From: Hirundichthys speculiger
Lineage: Eukaryota > Chordata > Actinopteri > Beloniformes > Exocoetidae
DNA: 64,000 bases
Assembly: GCA_018398805.1 (NCBI GenBank)
Contig: JAGFBZ010000693.1
Coordinates: 620,001-684,000, forward strand
Reading direction: 5' to 3'
Of this stretch, positions 12,994 through 61,489 are shown piece after piece. Below the pieces are notes generated by a model. It saw nothing but the letters and a program-made list of their open reading frames with translations. It had not been told where the DNA came from and searched no databases. A program made the translations under genes and the position numbers. Numbering within the stretch: position 1 is the stretch's first letter; every line of letters begins with the position of its first letter.

Positions 12994-13375
12994 ATTGGTG
13001 AATCCATGTCAGGGACGTGTGAGGATGATATTCACTGAGGGCTGAGAAGGCTGAAGGTGAAGTTGGAAACTAGAGTCACTTGATACCTGAACCCTTTTTG
13101 ACTGGATACCTGAAGTTTACCCCCCCCCCCTCCCCCCCCCCCCCCCCCCCCCCCCCCCCGGGTGCGCGTGCACTTCTCACCTTTTTAAACCCCTGACCCA
13201 TTTTCATGTCTGCATAATCTAAATAAATAAAAAGCATTGTGAGAGAATTGTTTTTTGTTTTATCTTTTTCTATGTACTCAAATTTGTGCTCCGTATCAGA
13301 GTGGCCTGAATTTGAATTAAATTCCCGGACTGAGAAAAGGACCCACTCAGGCCCTGCTGCCAACCCCTGTACTTT
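12994..13375. other. Short intergenic stretch with a long poly-C tract
   Basis: It contains a C-rich run at 13120-13159 with a single T, flanked by repeat-like sequence (13170-13215) that may pair with 9919-9960 as an old element end. No gene was seen. Open frames here come from the homopolymer. Confidence 0.5.
13120..13159. repeat. Poly-C tract
   Basis: Forty bases, all C except one T. Similar C runs occur at 21001-21022 and 28902-28925. Confidence 0.95.
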
Positions 13376-14052
13376 ACAGTTGGGATGGTGTTCTCAGGCT
13401 TGCAAGCTTCCCCATTTTCCTCCAAATGTAATGATAGTCATTTTGGCCAAACATTTCAATTTTAGTTTTATCAGACCAAGACATGTCCCCAAAAATTAAG
13501 ATTTTAGTCTCTGTATGGATTTGCAAACTTCCATCTGTTTTTATGTTGCTTTTGGAATAATGGCTTTATCCTCATTGAGTGGCCTTTCAGTCCATGTTGG
13601 TACAGAACTCGCTTCACTGTGGATAATGACACTCTCTTACCAGATCCTGCCAGCATCTTTGTAAGATGTTTTGCTTTTGTTCTGGGGCAGATACACAAAA
13701 TTTACACATATAATTATTTGAACAGATGAACGTGGCACCTTCAGGCATCTGGAAATTTACCCAAGGATGAACCAGACATGTGGAGGTCACATAACATCAT
13801 CATCTGGGCATTACCAAACGGTTTAAAGGCAGAGTAAGCTTAATGTATGTAAACTTATGACTTTGAAGAAAGTAATTAAAAAAAATAAAATAAAATTCTC
13901 ACTTTCTATATTTTAGCAAATAGAAATAATTTATGTAACCCTAACTGACCTAAAACAGGAAAGGTTTAGTCTGATTTAATGGCAGACAGTGAGAAAAAAA
14001 AAAGTTGTCTCTTTATACAGTATATACAAACTTCTGGTTTCAACTGTGAATT
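13376..14052 (-). mobile_element. Tc1-like (Sleeping Beauty-type) remnant, 5' half
   Basis: The right edge carries the inverted terminal sequence (TTCTGGTTTCAACTG at about 14031-14048) with the CTGTCTGCCATTAAAT and TAGGTCAGTTAG blocks, the same family as 7206. Reading leftwards, the minus strand encodes remnants of the helix-turn-helix region (TKAKHLTKMLAGSGKRVSLS, STVKRVLYQHGLKGHSMR at 13504-13698) and a decayed stretch toward the catalytic domain. The 3' half is absent. Confidence 0.8.
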
Positions 14053-14074
14053 ATTAGACTATGTCTGAAATGCT

Positions 14075-14960
14075 CAGGTGTTAAGGATGACAATCTCAGT
14101 CTTATCTGAGGGAAGAAACTGAAAATTAGCAGTTACCCAAGTCTTTATGTCATTAAGACATGTTTGTAGTCCAGATAGTTTACAGGTCTCATCTGGCTTT
14201 GTGGATAGTTATACATGTGTATCATCTGCATAGCAATGAAAGTTGATGCCATGCTGTCTAGTAACAGTATCTAGTGGAAGCATGTGGAGTAAAATGTGCA
14301 TAATCAAGTGGAACACCATTACCAACTTTGGCATATGAGGAAAAATCCTTGTTTGCTTGAAAAGATATATGTGACTTTAACCTGGATGGATGGATGACTG
14401 AAAGAACCAATGACCAACAGACTCTTCAAACAAATAATTTCTGTGCAATTAGTATTTGCAACCATTTTTTTTAAACAAACTTTAGAAATTAAAGGGAGTA
14501 CGAATATAGGTTTATAAATAACTAGCACCACAGTAGAGGTAAAATAGAGGTTTAATTAAAGCAACTTACAAGCCTGAGAGAAAAACCTCCTTAAACAAAT
14601 TAGGATGGGGTCTAAGAGACATGTTAATGGTTTAGATGAAAACAGAAACCCCTTGACAGCTCTTCAGAAGCAGGAATGAAAGGGATATTATGAAATATTT
14701 CTATCATGGAAAGATTCCTATTAGTGAATAAACTCATGAAGTCATCAATAGGCTACTGACACTTAAATTAATACAAGGCTCAACAATGTTATGACTCTTA
14801 GCCTGGAAATGGCACTTAAAAGAACTCTGGGATAATTCTTACTTACTCTCAATTAATGTTGAATAATAATCAGTTCTAATTTTGTAAAGAGTCCTTTTTG
14901 CGCATTTGAAAGCTATCTTTCCAAACTGAACAAGATAGTAGGACATGTGTCCTGTTACTT
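14075..14960 (-). mobile_element. CR1/L2-like LINE remnant
   Basis: Minus-strand reading of 14140-14290 gives LHMLPLD..HGINFHCYADDTHV followed by STKPDETCKLSGLQTCL: the catalytic YADD box of a reverse transcriptase. At 14830-14950 it gives FKCAKRTLYKIRTDYYSTLIESK, the segment before the palm domain, as in the LINE at 15715. Stops and missing segments show decay. Its edges are unclear. Confidence 0.65.
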
Positions 14961-15714
14961 CCTTTGCTTTCTCTTATTGATCACCAGCTATGGGACTTTT
15001 TAAACTGATTTCTTTCTATCAAGCAGGACCTGTTTCAAAGGAACCACCAGTGAAAGCTCTAAATGTAGCAACAACACTGAAAAAAATAATATACGGCCAC
15101 AACAGAATGATGTGGTAATGGTCTTCGTGCCGCATTTTTTCCATTTACCAGCAGTTGTTTCATCGGAGCAGATTTTTGCAGCTGTGATGGAAACTTGTAA
15201 TTCAAAAAAATTTTCATCATCTGGGTTGTATATTTGGCTTAGAAAATGCCCCATTCTCTAAGTGCTTTATGTATGTTATTGGAACACCGCCCACAATGTT
15301 CCACTTGAAGTAAGAGACAGATGGGAGTCAGTCACGCCGTTGCTGTGATGGAGAGAAATTACACAGCAGAATGCTGCCCTCCCTCCCACACTACATCAAA
15401 TTCACCGGACACTTAATTTTCACAAAATCACCCTATTTTCCTTCCTTGTCTATAGGACAAGAGCTCAGTGCACTGTATAACCAGGCATAACTTGAATAAC
15501 AGCAGAGTCACTGTGGAATATATTCCAGGATGAATGCTGGTTTAAAACACCATCTCTTGAAACGGCATTGTTCCTATTTGTGAAATGTAAAATTAAATCT
15601 TCAAATGAACTAAATTTAATTGTATGTGTATGTAGTCTTGTTGGTGGTGGTGTAACGGCCACCTGATGGTGCTTATCTGGAGTTTCTGTCTGAGTTCTCA
15701 GATTTTTAGCTGGT
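14961..15714. other. Intergenic stretch without recognised features
   Basis: AT-rich sequence with no convincing gene, repeat end or splice pattern. Minus-strand open frames at 15000-15254 and 15465-15767 have no family resemblance; the second overlaps the endonuclease start of the plus-strand LINE. Confidence 0.4.
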
Positions 15715-16792
15715 TTAGTGCTCAGCTCAGACAAAGTCCTCATAGTGGGTGACTTTAACATCCACATGGATGTTGACAGTAACAGTTGAAAATTAACCTT
15801 TACATTTCTCTTGGGCGTCTCACAAAAAGTGAAAGAACCGACTCACTGCTTTAATCATATCCTGGATCTGGTTTTCACCTATGGTATAGATACTCATCAC
15901 TTGTTAGTGTTGCCGCTGAATTCTCTCCTCTCGGACCACTATTTAATTATATTCGAGTTCAGCATTTGTGGCATTAAAACAGAAAATGAATCGCGTCATT
16001 ACAGCAGATGTCTTTCTGAAGATGCTGTGAATAATTTTAAGGAGGTCATTCTCTCTCATCTCCCTATGGTGGAATATGATAGAATAGCTGAGGGCAACGA
16101 CCTGAATTTTACTCCGGCAGATATTGATTACCGCATTAACAATACTGCTGATATGTTACATTCAGCCCTGGATGCAGTTGCTCCTTAGGAGCTCAGCTCC
16201 CTGGTATAATTCACATATTCATATGCTGAAGCAGAATGCATGTAAAATGGAAAGGAGGTGGTACTCCTGTAAATCTGCGGACTCCCATCATGCCTGGAAA
16301 GATAATTTAATAGTCTACAAAAGAGCCCTACGCAGAGCTAGAACATCTTATTATTCTTCGTTAATAGAAGAGAACAAACATAACCCACATTTTCTGTTCA
16401 GCACTGTAGCCAGGCTGACAAAGATTCACAACTCTGTTGGTCCATGCATTCCCGCTACTCTCAGTAGTAAAGACTTTATGAGCTTTTTTAGCAGGAAAAT
16501 AATCAAAATTAGAGATGAGATTGTCCAGGCCCAACTGTTGGTGGCTGTGGACGTCCCTGCAGCTTCGTTGATTTCTTCTGTTTTTGATTTGACTCTGGAC
16601 TGTTTTTCTCCTGTGGGCCTCTCTGTGTTGACCTCAACTATCAGTAAAGCTAAACCATCTACGTGTCTGTTGGATCCCATCCCAACTCGACTGTTCAAGG
16701 ATGTTATGTCCTCTATTGGTATATCAATTTTGGATCAGATTAACCTATCTCTACAATTAGGATATGTACCACAGGTTTTTAAAGTTGCAGTC

Positions 16793-17523
16793 GGGTCATT
16801 CCACCTCAAATCAGCAGATTAGAAAAAAAATTCCCGCATGACCATCTCTGATTTGCTTGATTTTTTTTTCTTTTGAACTTTGACTATAATGTAGTAACTT
16901 TGTGCAATATTAGCCTGGTACTAGCAAAAACTTCGGATTTATAAATTTTTGAAAAAGTGCCCGTACAGCCATTTTCGTGACATTCCTAACGCTTTTAAAA
17001 TTATTACCATTTTTGAGGGGCTGTATCTTCGAAACCGTACAAGCTAGAGAGCTGATCTTTTTTATGCTGTTAGTCCTGTATGTGCACTCTGTATGAGGTC
17101 AGTTTCAGGTGTCTATTCGTTGCTGTTTGTTTTAAAATAAATTTCAAACATCCAAAATAAATTTCACTCGCTTTGTGCGGTTCACATTTCAAGTCCCCAT
17201 TTGGGCCCCTTGTAATAGTAGCTGAGACTTACTTTTTTTTGTTGAACAATCTCCTTCTCTTATAGAATAAAAATACATAAAGAATTTGCAGAAACAATTG
17301 TATTTTAGTTCTCATATGACCCAGCAAAAAACGAATTTCGTATTTTATTGTCGATATTCAATTGGCAATTGACAAAATATGACAAGATGTACCAAAAAAC
17401 TAAATATACTACCAGAAAGGTAATGACAATATCTGTTTATATACAAAGTTTCAAGTTGGTACTAAGTCTCTAAGTTACCTAGAAAAAAATCTTAAATCGA
17501 GCATTTTTGCCGTTTTTCGAATT
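16793..17523 (+). repeat. Left long terminal inverted repeat of the nested element
   Basis: It pairs with 18632-19360 over nearly its whole length. Examples are GTATGAGGTCAGTTTCAGG near 17091 with its reverse complement near 19060, and TCTCTAAGTTACCTAGAAAA near 17466 with its inverse near 18690. Confidence 0.88.
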
Positions 17524-18195
17524 ATTGAGAACTTGTAGAAAATCACCAGAGAAAGTTTTCAATGTACATTTCAGTATACAGGCTGTACTTCTGCATTGTA
17601 TTGTCTTGTCTGGACATGTCTCAAATGGACAAGGCCTTTCAAACAAAATAGTTTGCTGCATGTTATTCCTCCCTGTCCGTGCTGTGTGAAAGTTTGGTGA
17701 ATGACTCAAGAAAAAGTGTTTTGTTATTTATACTAGATAAACATGATCAATTGTGTAGCAAAATTACCAGTACTGGTAGTGCTATGCTGAATTGCCACAG
17801 CTGAGGTTTTAACATATTAATAAATGTGTAAATATAGAACGTATAGTAACACAAGTGCCTTGGCCTTCAGTGCATGACATCATGCTTATGTCATCAGAAA
17901 ATTCAGTGAGCTGTTCAGTTGATCAATAACCATTGTAGACCAAGCTTCAAACTCGAATGCAGTGAATTGAAATCTTTGAAGATGACAGAGAACTTGGATA
18001 CTTGTACAATTGGGAAAAAAAAAACTTTGTTCAGAACAGGATTGCCATAAACTGGACTTTGTCCAAAGTCTGAAACGGTCAGTATAATTTTGGTGTTATT
18101 ATGTGCCAGCTTGATGTTCATTCTTTTATTCATATAATTAAGTGATGCAGGAGTAGTGTACAATACCTCATATTATCATAATTATTTTCTTACAG

Positions 18196-18349
18196 TTCAA
18201 AGGAGTTGATCAATGTACAGGATTTATCTGAACATGACCGAGAAATGCTGCTTCACAGGTGTGGATTTGATGGACTCCCATCAGAAGCAAACATCTGTCT
18301 GCATCACAAGAAAAAAAATGCCCAGTTTTTCCACTTATTGCATTATTAA
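18196..18349 (+). pseudogene. Coding-like block inside the nested element
   Basis: It follows a TTTTCTTACAG acceptor-like site and reads, in the frame starting at 18197, SKELINVQDLSEHDREMLL, then HRCGFDGLPSEANICLHHKK before an A8 run and a TAA at 18347. The Cys...Cys-x-His-His spacing looks like part of a zinc-binding domain of an element-encoded protein. I cannot name the family. Confidence 0.35.
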
Positions 18350-18631
18350 CCAATTTTTTTTTTTCTGCAATTAAATTTGCAACCCTTAAAGTTGATTTGG
18401 AATGGTCTCTACAGCACTCCATGGAGACTTGCAGGTGAGCCTATGCTTGTACTTGGGTCTACAAAAAGAAGTGCTGCCGAGACTTTTGAACTTGTCACTC
18501 TCGATTATTATCAACCATCACTTTCTGCAGCTAAATGTTTTTCTTCACTGATCCTCATTCCATATCAAGATTCCATATCAAGATATTTGCCATTTGTGAA
18601 ATTTAAAGTTCTGCACACAAAACAAGCATAT

Positions 18632-19360
18632 TCTTGAAATTTCCGAAAAATGGCAAAAATGCTCGATTTCAGAATTTTTTCTAGGTAACTTAGAGACTTA
18701 GTACCAACTTGAAACTTGGTATATAAACAGATATTGTCATTACCTTTCTGGTAGTATATTTAGTTTTTTGGTACATCTTGTCATATTTTGTCAATTGCCA
18801 ATTGAATATCGACAATAAAATGCGAAATTCGTTTTTTGCTGGGTCATATGAGAACTAAAATACAATTGTTTCTGCAAATTCTTTATGTATTTTTATTCTA
18901 TAAGAGAAGGAGATTGTTCAACAAAAAAAGTAAGTCTCAGCTACTATTACAAGGGGTCCAAATGGGGACTTGAAATGTGAACCGCACAAAGCGAGTGAAA
19001 TTTATTTTGGATGTTTGAAATTTATTTTAAAACAAACAGCAACGAATAGACACCTGAAACTGACCTCATACAGAGTGCACATACAGGACTAACAGCATTA
19101 AAAAGATCAGCTCTCTAGCTTGTACGGTTTCGAAGATACAGCCCCTCAAAAATGGTAATAATTTTAAAAGCGTTAGGAATGTCACGAAAATGGCTGTACG
19201 GGCACTTTTTCAAAAATTTATAAATCCGAAGTTATTGCTAGTACCAGGCTTATATTGCACAAAGTTACTACATTATAGTCAAAGTTCATAAGAAAAAAAT
19301 ATCAAGCAAATCAGAGATGGTCATGCGGGAAGGTCCTGTTGAATTGAGGTGGAATGACCC
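18632..19360 (-). repeat. Right long terminal inverted repeat of the nested element
   Basis: It is the reverse complement of 16793-17523 with scattered substitutions. A small difference lies close to the end (AGGACCTTCCCGCATG here against AGATTAGAAAAAAAATTCCCGCATG at the left). Confidence 0.88.
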
Positions 19361-21489
19361 AGTCATTAAACCTTTGCTCAAGAAACCATCTCTTAATCCG
19401 GACATCTTTGCAAACTATAGACCAATATCCAACCTTCCATTTATCTCTAAAATTCTGGAAAAAATAGTTGCTAGCCAGTTAGGAGAATACCTGCATAGAA
19501 ATGATCTATTTGAGGTCTTTCAGTCATGGTTTAGAACTCATCATAGCACAGAAACTGCGCTGATTAGAGTCACCAACAACCTCCTCATGGCCTCAGACAA
19601 TGGATTAGTCTCTGTCCTTGTTCTGCTGGACCTCATTGCTGCTTTTGATACTGTTGATCACGGCCTTTTGCTGCATAGATTAGAGTACACTGTTGGAATT
19701 AGAGGGACAGCATTAGGCTGGTTTAAGTCATACCTATCTGACAGGTTCCAGTTCGTCCATGTTAATGACATTTCTTCTACACGGACAAGGGTCTGCTATG
19801 GCGTCCCACAGGGTTCAGTTCTGGGACCAATCCCTTTCACTTTATACATGCTGCCCTTGGGAAAAATTATCCAGAGCCATGGCATAAACTTTCATTGCTA
19901 CGCTGATGATACGCAGCTGTACTTATCTATGAAACCAGAGGAAACAAAACTGTTGGCTAAACTTCAAGGGTGTCTTAATGACATTAAGCCCTGGATGTCT
20001 TCTAACCTTTTGCTTCTAAACTCTGATTATTTTCTTTGGTCCCAAACACCTGAGGAATTAATTAACTGGGTTTACGCTGGCTTCCAGCACAGCTGTAAAA
20101 AACCCTGGAGTCATTTTTGATCAGGATATGTCATTTATGCAGCATATTAATCAGGTTTGCAAGTCAGCCTTTTTTCATCTCAGAAATATTGCCAAGATTA
20201 GGAGCATCCTCTCCCAGGGTGATGCTGAAAAATTAATCCACGGGTTTGTCAGTTCTAGACTGGATTACTGTAATGCGTTGTTAGCAGGATGTCCGAAAAG
20301 CTCACTGAATAGCCTCCAATTGATCCAGAATGCAGCAGGGAGGGTGCTGACAGAAATCCGCAAGCGAGATCACGTCTCACCAGTGTTAGCCTCCCTCCAT
20401 TGGCTTCCCAAGAAATTTCGAATTGAGTTTAAAATTCTGCTTCTCGCATATAAGGCCCTTAATGGCCTAACTCCGTGCTATTTACAAGGCTTGATAGCAC
20501 GTTATGCTCCTAATAGAGCTCTTCGCTCTCAGAGTGCAGATTTGCTCGTCGTTCCGTGAATATCCAAAATTAGGTTTGGAGGACGGGCCTTCTGCTACCA
20601 GGCACCTTTTTTATGGAACCAGCTACCAGTTTGGGTTAAGGAGGCTGACACCACCTCCATCTTTAAAACTAAATTAAAAACATTTTTGTTCAGTAAAGCC
20701 TACAGTTAGTCTAAACTATAGTGTGTAGGGGCTAATACTTATAGCCATAGCTGTAGTAGCTAAGACTAGAGTAGGCTTGTCTTAATCACAGCTTCGTCAT
20801 AGTTATGCTGCTATAGGCCTACGCTACAGGGGGACACCAACATGATCTGCTGAGTGGTGTCTCTACTGCCCTTCCCCCTTTCCTTCCCTTTCCTCCTCCC
20901 TTCCTCCTCCTCCAGCTCATTCATAATTAATTGGGAGCACCTTGTTTCTGTAACTGTGCTACATATTCTTTGCTTTTCTGTGGTTTGTTGTGCTGTTTTG
21001 CCCCCCCCCCCCCCCCCCCCCCTTTTTTTTTTCTCTGTGTATTTACAGGCCAGAGTTTCCTGGGTTTCATGCTGACTTGCAGTTTCATCCTCTGTCCATC
21101 CCGGGGTTCTCCTCCACTTGTGTTTGGGGTGCCGACTGGCGTGGTGATCAATGACCTGGTCCTCTGGCCATCTCATCCCAGTGCTGCTACCTCCATCTGT
21201 TTATGTTTATGTTTATGTTTATATGGTCATTATATTTAGTCATTTGTATGCTCTCCTCTCTCTGTCCTCCATCCTATATCTGTCCAGTTTACCCTCTTTT
21301 CTTTCTTTACCTGGCTGGCCTTCGGCAGGAAGGTCCCCCCATATGAGCCAGGTCCTGCTCAAGGTTTCTTCCTCTTAAAGTGGAGTTTTTCCTTGCCACT
21401 GTTTGGCTTAAAGGTTTTTTTCTCACCTTCACGACAGCCACCGTCAGTTGCTGCTTGTTTGTTTTTCTGCCTTCATTTATGTCATGAGT

Positions 21490-22350
21490 AAAAGAAAAAC
21501 ATACACTATTAGGTTGAGCTCAGGCAACTAACCTGGCCTTTGACAAATATTCATTTTTTTTGCCTTCAGAAAGTCTTGAGTTGCTTTCATGATATGTTTA
21601 AGGTCATTGTTAATCTGCACTGTGAAGCTCCATACTATCAGTTTTGTTGCATTTGACTGAGTATGAGCAGAGAATATAGCCCCATGACACTTGAGAATTC
21701 ATCTTGCTACTTTTGCCAGCAGTCACAATAAACAACAGTGAGTCTATATAACACTGTCTCCACCATATTTGATAGCTGATGTGATCTGCTTTGGATCATG
21801 AGCTATTTCTTTCCTTCTCCATACTTTTCTTTCATCATTCTAATACATCTTGGTTTTATCGCTCCAAAGAATCTGATTCCAGAAAATGGGATATTTTCAG
21901 ATATTTTCCGACATAGTCTGGCAGTCCTGTTTTTGAATATTACCAATGGTTTGACCCTTGGTGGAAAACTTTTGTATTTACGTTAATGAAGCTCTGTGTT
22001 GATTGTGGATTTTGACAATGATATAACTACCTTCTCCAAAATATTCTTGACTTCTGTTGAAGCTCAAAAGGAGTTTATCTTAACCAAGGAAAGGATTCTG
22101 CGATCATCTACTTAACTTGTCTCCTGTAGTCTTCCAGGCCTTGAAATGAAAAACTGTTGATTTGGCCACGCCTAATGTTTTTGTCCCTTCTTTTGTAGAT
22201 TTATGTTTATCTTTCAGCCTCCTTCTGTTGCATTAGATTTTAGACTTCATATTTCTAGCTCTTGACAAACAGCTCCCAAGTGCCAACTCAACATCTGATA
22301 TCTACTGAAGTCCTTTTATCAAATTAATTTGTCTTTATTTATTTCATGAA
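21490..22350 (-). mobile_element. Degenerate Tc1-like transposase remnant
   Basis: Minus-strand reading gives WNQILWSDKTKM (first catalytic Asp region, about 21875), KVWRKE, ITSAIKYGGDSV (about 21770, the HGGGS-like block) and, nearer 21490-21620, LKHIMKATQDFLKAKKMN and LPELNLI (counterpart of SPDLNPIE). Many stops are present and the terminal repeats are not clear. Confidence 0.65.
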
Positions 22351-22489
22351 ACCATGGAATGGGCCGCACCTGACCAATCAATTATCAATATAGTTTTGAG
22401 ACCTTGAAAATGGAGGTACTTGGTTTAAAATGTATATAAATCCCAAGTGGTAAAAAACACATTTCTGTGAAACCTCTAATTATAACTGA

Positions 22490-22930
22490 TACATCATCCT
22501 GAGGTCATCGGGGTTTTCAGGTCTTTCAGCATTTGACCCCCTCACCCAGGTGACCCATCTGATAATCACCATGCAGCCCTGCCAGAGCCTTGCAACTCTC
22601 ATACTCCCGCAGACCCCTTTGATGGGGGTCCACCAGCCTTGACTCCTCCACTGCCTCATCAGCTTCTGATATTTGGCAAGCTTTCGCTTGTGCGCCTCTT
22701 CAGTGTGACTTGTCCAAGGGCAGTCAGCTCCCACATCACCTGCCTTGTGGAATCTGTGAAGATGGTCATGTCTTGGCGGAATCTGGTGTGACCAACGTGG
22801 TCCAGAAACTTGATCTACTTCCTGAGGGCCACTCTCAGTTGCCAGTCTGGGCTGCGGGTAATTGACCTGATCTTGGCTGTGGGCAGGTGTTAGACTTCTC
22901 TCTGGCTGTGAGGCAGAAGATAGTTTTCTT
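22490..22930 (-). mobile_element. Non-LTR retrotransposon C-terminal coding remnant
   Basis: The minus-strand frame at 22480-22734 reads CPWTSHTEEAHKRKLAKYQKLMRQ then WRSQGWWTPIKGVCGSMRVA. This matches the pattern VPWEERMEEAxERKxxKYxELVxxCRxxGWxxxxxPIEVGCRGF found after the reverse transcriptase in a common class of fish LINE-like elements. Ends are undefined and the frame decays upstream. Confidence 0.5.
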
Positions 22931-23590
22931 CCTTGAGCAGTGTTGACTGGCCAGTTATTTTTTTAATTCACAATGTCCTATATAAATACATATGAACTTG
23001 ATTTATCAGTTCTACTTAATCTGCTTACACGTGTTGTTTACAGAAACCTGCAATGAAAAAGAAATGTATTTGAGAATGCACTAAATGAGAGAACAAATGT
23101 TTCTGAAGCTTTTTGTCCAAAAGTAAGTGTTCAAATCACACCTCTTCTCTATCTACAACTCCCAATGAAGAAGGCATTAATGAATAATAAAGAAGAAACA
23201 ATGTTTCACATTTCATCATTTATTACTTGTGAGTGGCATCTATAAGGCAGCTTGTCAAACATTTCAGTCAAATTCACAGGCGAGTAGGAGTAACTCATCT
23301 TTATGGGACAATGACTGCACTATGACAAAGCCGAGCTGATGGTGGGTCTGCTTCTTGGAAATGACTCAACCAGGAGGTGTTTCCCCACATGGTGGTCTGG
23401 CCTGATGTGTAACACCGGGAGCTACTTTATGGCCAGGAGTCGCCACGTCCAATCACAAAAGACAGACTGGTAGCCAGTTTCTCGGGAGTACAAAAAGCAG
23501 TCTGTGGTCAAAGAGGAGGCATGCAGAGAGAAAAAGAGGAGGCGTATACATTTTCAAATACTTGACACATCAGTGTTGACAAAAAAAAAA
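22931..23590. other. Intergenic DNA upstream of dock3
   Basis: No gene or clear transposon was seen. The part from 23220 is mixed-composition and ends in an A-run (23580-23599). Promoter-distal elements of dock3 could lie here but none is recognisable by motif. Confidence 0.4.
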
Positions 23591-23599
23591 AAAAAAAAA

Positions 23600-24210
23600 G
23601 TCATGTGACGACCATAAAGATGGCGCAGCTTATTGTATATTGCAGTTCTTTCAGTATTTTCTTGCACCAGTTCGGCAGATCGGACCAGTGAACAATATTG
23701 CCTACTAATTACCAAGCGATGGAGCCAGTTCACGTCGCCTCGGCAGCCCTTTGAGGGACAGATGGACTTCAGAGGGTTCGGCGAAGATGGCAGAAAAACG
23801 GGCAAACCAGAGAAACACCACGGGATTAATTAAATACGCTTCAAGGAAGAGGAAAAACCTTGAAATCTGACTGCAATAAGGCCATTTGTGGGAAACAGAA
23901 AACCGCTCACCGTGCGCGCGCGCGCGCGCGAGCCGGCGCGCGTGTGTATGTGCGCTACATTAGGTGGACACGGAGACTGCATCAGATCGGAGACACGCGC
24001 TGGGACATAATGGAGCACAAATATTGAGGCTTTGATGGCCGTCTTCCCTCCCTGAACATCCAACCGCCGGGATGCAGCTTCCAGTCGAGACTCGTGGTCC
24101 CGCGAATCCGTGAGCAGATCATCTGTAGCCTCCGGCTCTCATTTTTAGCAGCATCATCTCACCATATCGACATAATGTGGCTCGCTCTACCGAAGGGAAA
24201 ATAACCAAAT
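23600..24210 (+). promoter_or_regulatory. dock3: dock3 promoter region and 5' leader (inferred)
   Basis: A GC-rich, CpG-containing stretch, unlike the AT-rich surroundings, leads into the dock3 start codon. It includes an alternating (CG)n/(TG)n tract at 23911-23954. There is no TATA box at an obvious distance, which suits a CpG-type promoter. The transcription start cannot be placed from sequence alone. Several upstream ATGs occur in the proximal leader (24009, 24034, 24072, 24175). Confidence 0.5.
24175..24204 (+). CDS. Upstream open reading frame in the dock3 leader, 9 codons
   Basis: ATG at 24175 (A at -3) opens MWLALPKGK and stops with TAA at 24202-24204, only 6 nt before the dock3 ATG at 24211. 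Such short, closely placed uORFs often lower translation of the main frame. Whether it lies in the mature mRNA depends on the unknown transcription start. Confidence 0.45.
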   Translation: MWLALPKGK

Positions 24211-60841
<36,631 letters not shown>

Positions 60842-61489
60842 GTATGGGAAGGTTGCTGCATGGAGTTATAATTTGTTTTTTCTTTTTAAAATTCGTAGTA
60901 GTAATGTAGAGCCTGCTAAGGAGGAGCATGCCACTTAATTTACCACAGGTAGAATTTATTAATGGACTTATTAATGTTCCTTAAACACAGCCTGAACTGT
61001 TGTGGCTGGGGAACAGTTGGGACATTGACTATCAAACAAAATGTATTGTCCAAGAAAAAAAGCCATGTACACATAAAGAAATTTCGAGATACTTCTGTTG
61101 TGTCTTTTAAGTATTTACATCCAACGTTGTTTGATGTTGTTATTGCATGTTATTTCAGCATGCTGTAATTTAGATGTTTGTGTTTTGGCATTTACAATTA
61201 ATTTTAGAATGAGATGCAGCTTAGTGTTTCTACTCTCTACTGTCTGAGACTGATCCAAAAATACCCTGTAACAAGCATGCCCACAGGCTATTGTCTGTCA
61301 TTTCATGCCTTATCCCTTCTTTTTCTTTCCCTCTTTTGAACTCTAACTTTTCTAGTCACTTTACTTTGCAAGCAAAGAATATTTAGAAACTTGGAGAAAG
61401 TGGTAAGATGCTAAAATATACTAGTTTCCAATTCAGGGAGACTATCCATGTTTCTTAATATTTGTGGAATAAATGTCAAATAAAGCCAA

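Larger units (their letters stand above)
16793..19360. mobile_element. 2.57-kb DNA element with about 730-bp inverted repeats, nested in the LINE
   Basis: The termini GGGTCATTCCACCTCAA (left) and TTGAGGTGGAATGACCC (right) are perfect inverses. The inversion continues for roughly 730 bp (16793-17523 against 18632-19360) at high identity. The flanks carry AGTC at 16789-16792 and 19361-19364; removing the element plus one AGTC restores the LINE frame (..VFKVA-VIKPLL..), so AGTC is a 4-bp target duplication. The central 1.1 kb holds one short coding-like block (18196-18349). The superfamily is not assigned: a 4-bp duplication with very long repeats excludes Tc1 and hAT. Confidence 0.88.
15715..21480 (+). 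mobile_element. CR1/L2-like LINE split by a nested DNA element
   Basis: It starts with an endonuclease motif (KVLIVGDFNIHMDVD, about 15730-15775) and the SDHYLIIFEF block near 15940, followed by ARTSYYSSLIEENKHNPHFLF (about 16340-16400). After the inserted element (16793-19360) the reading resumes with [43 protein letters not shown] (about 19890-19930), then, after a frameshift near 20080-20120, PGVIFDQDMSF, SRLDYCNALLAG and LHWLPKKFRIEFKILLLAYKALNGL. The C-terminal APFLWNQLPVWVKEA block follows near 20605-20645, and a 3' UTR ends around 21360-21480 (AAGGTTTCTTCCTCTTAAAGTGGAGTTTTTCC). Besides the insertion it has frameshifts near 16190 and 20080 and is inactive. Confidence 0.88.
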
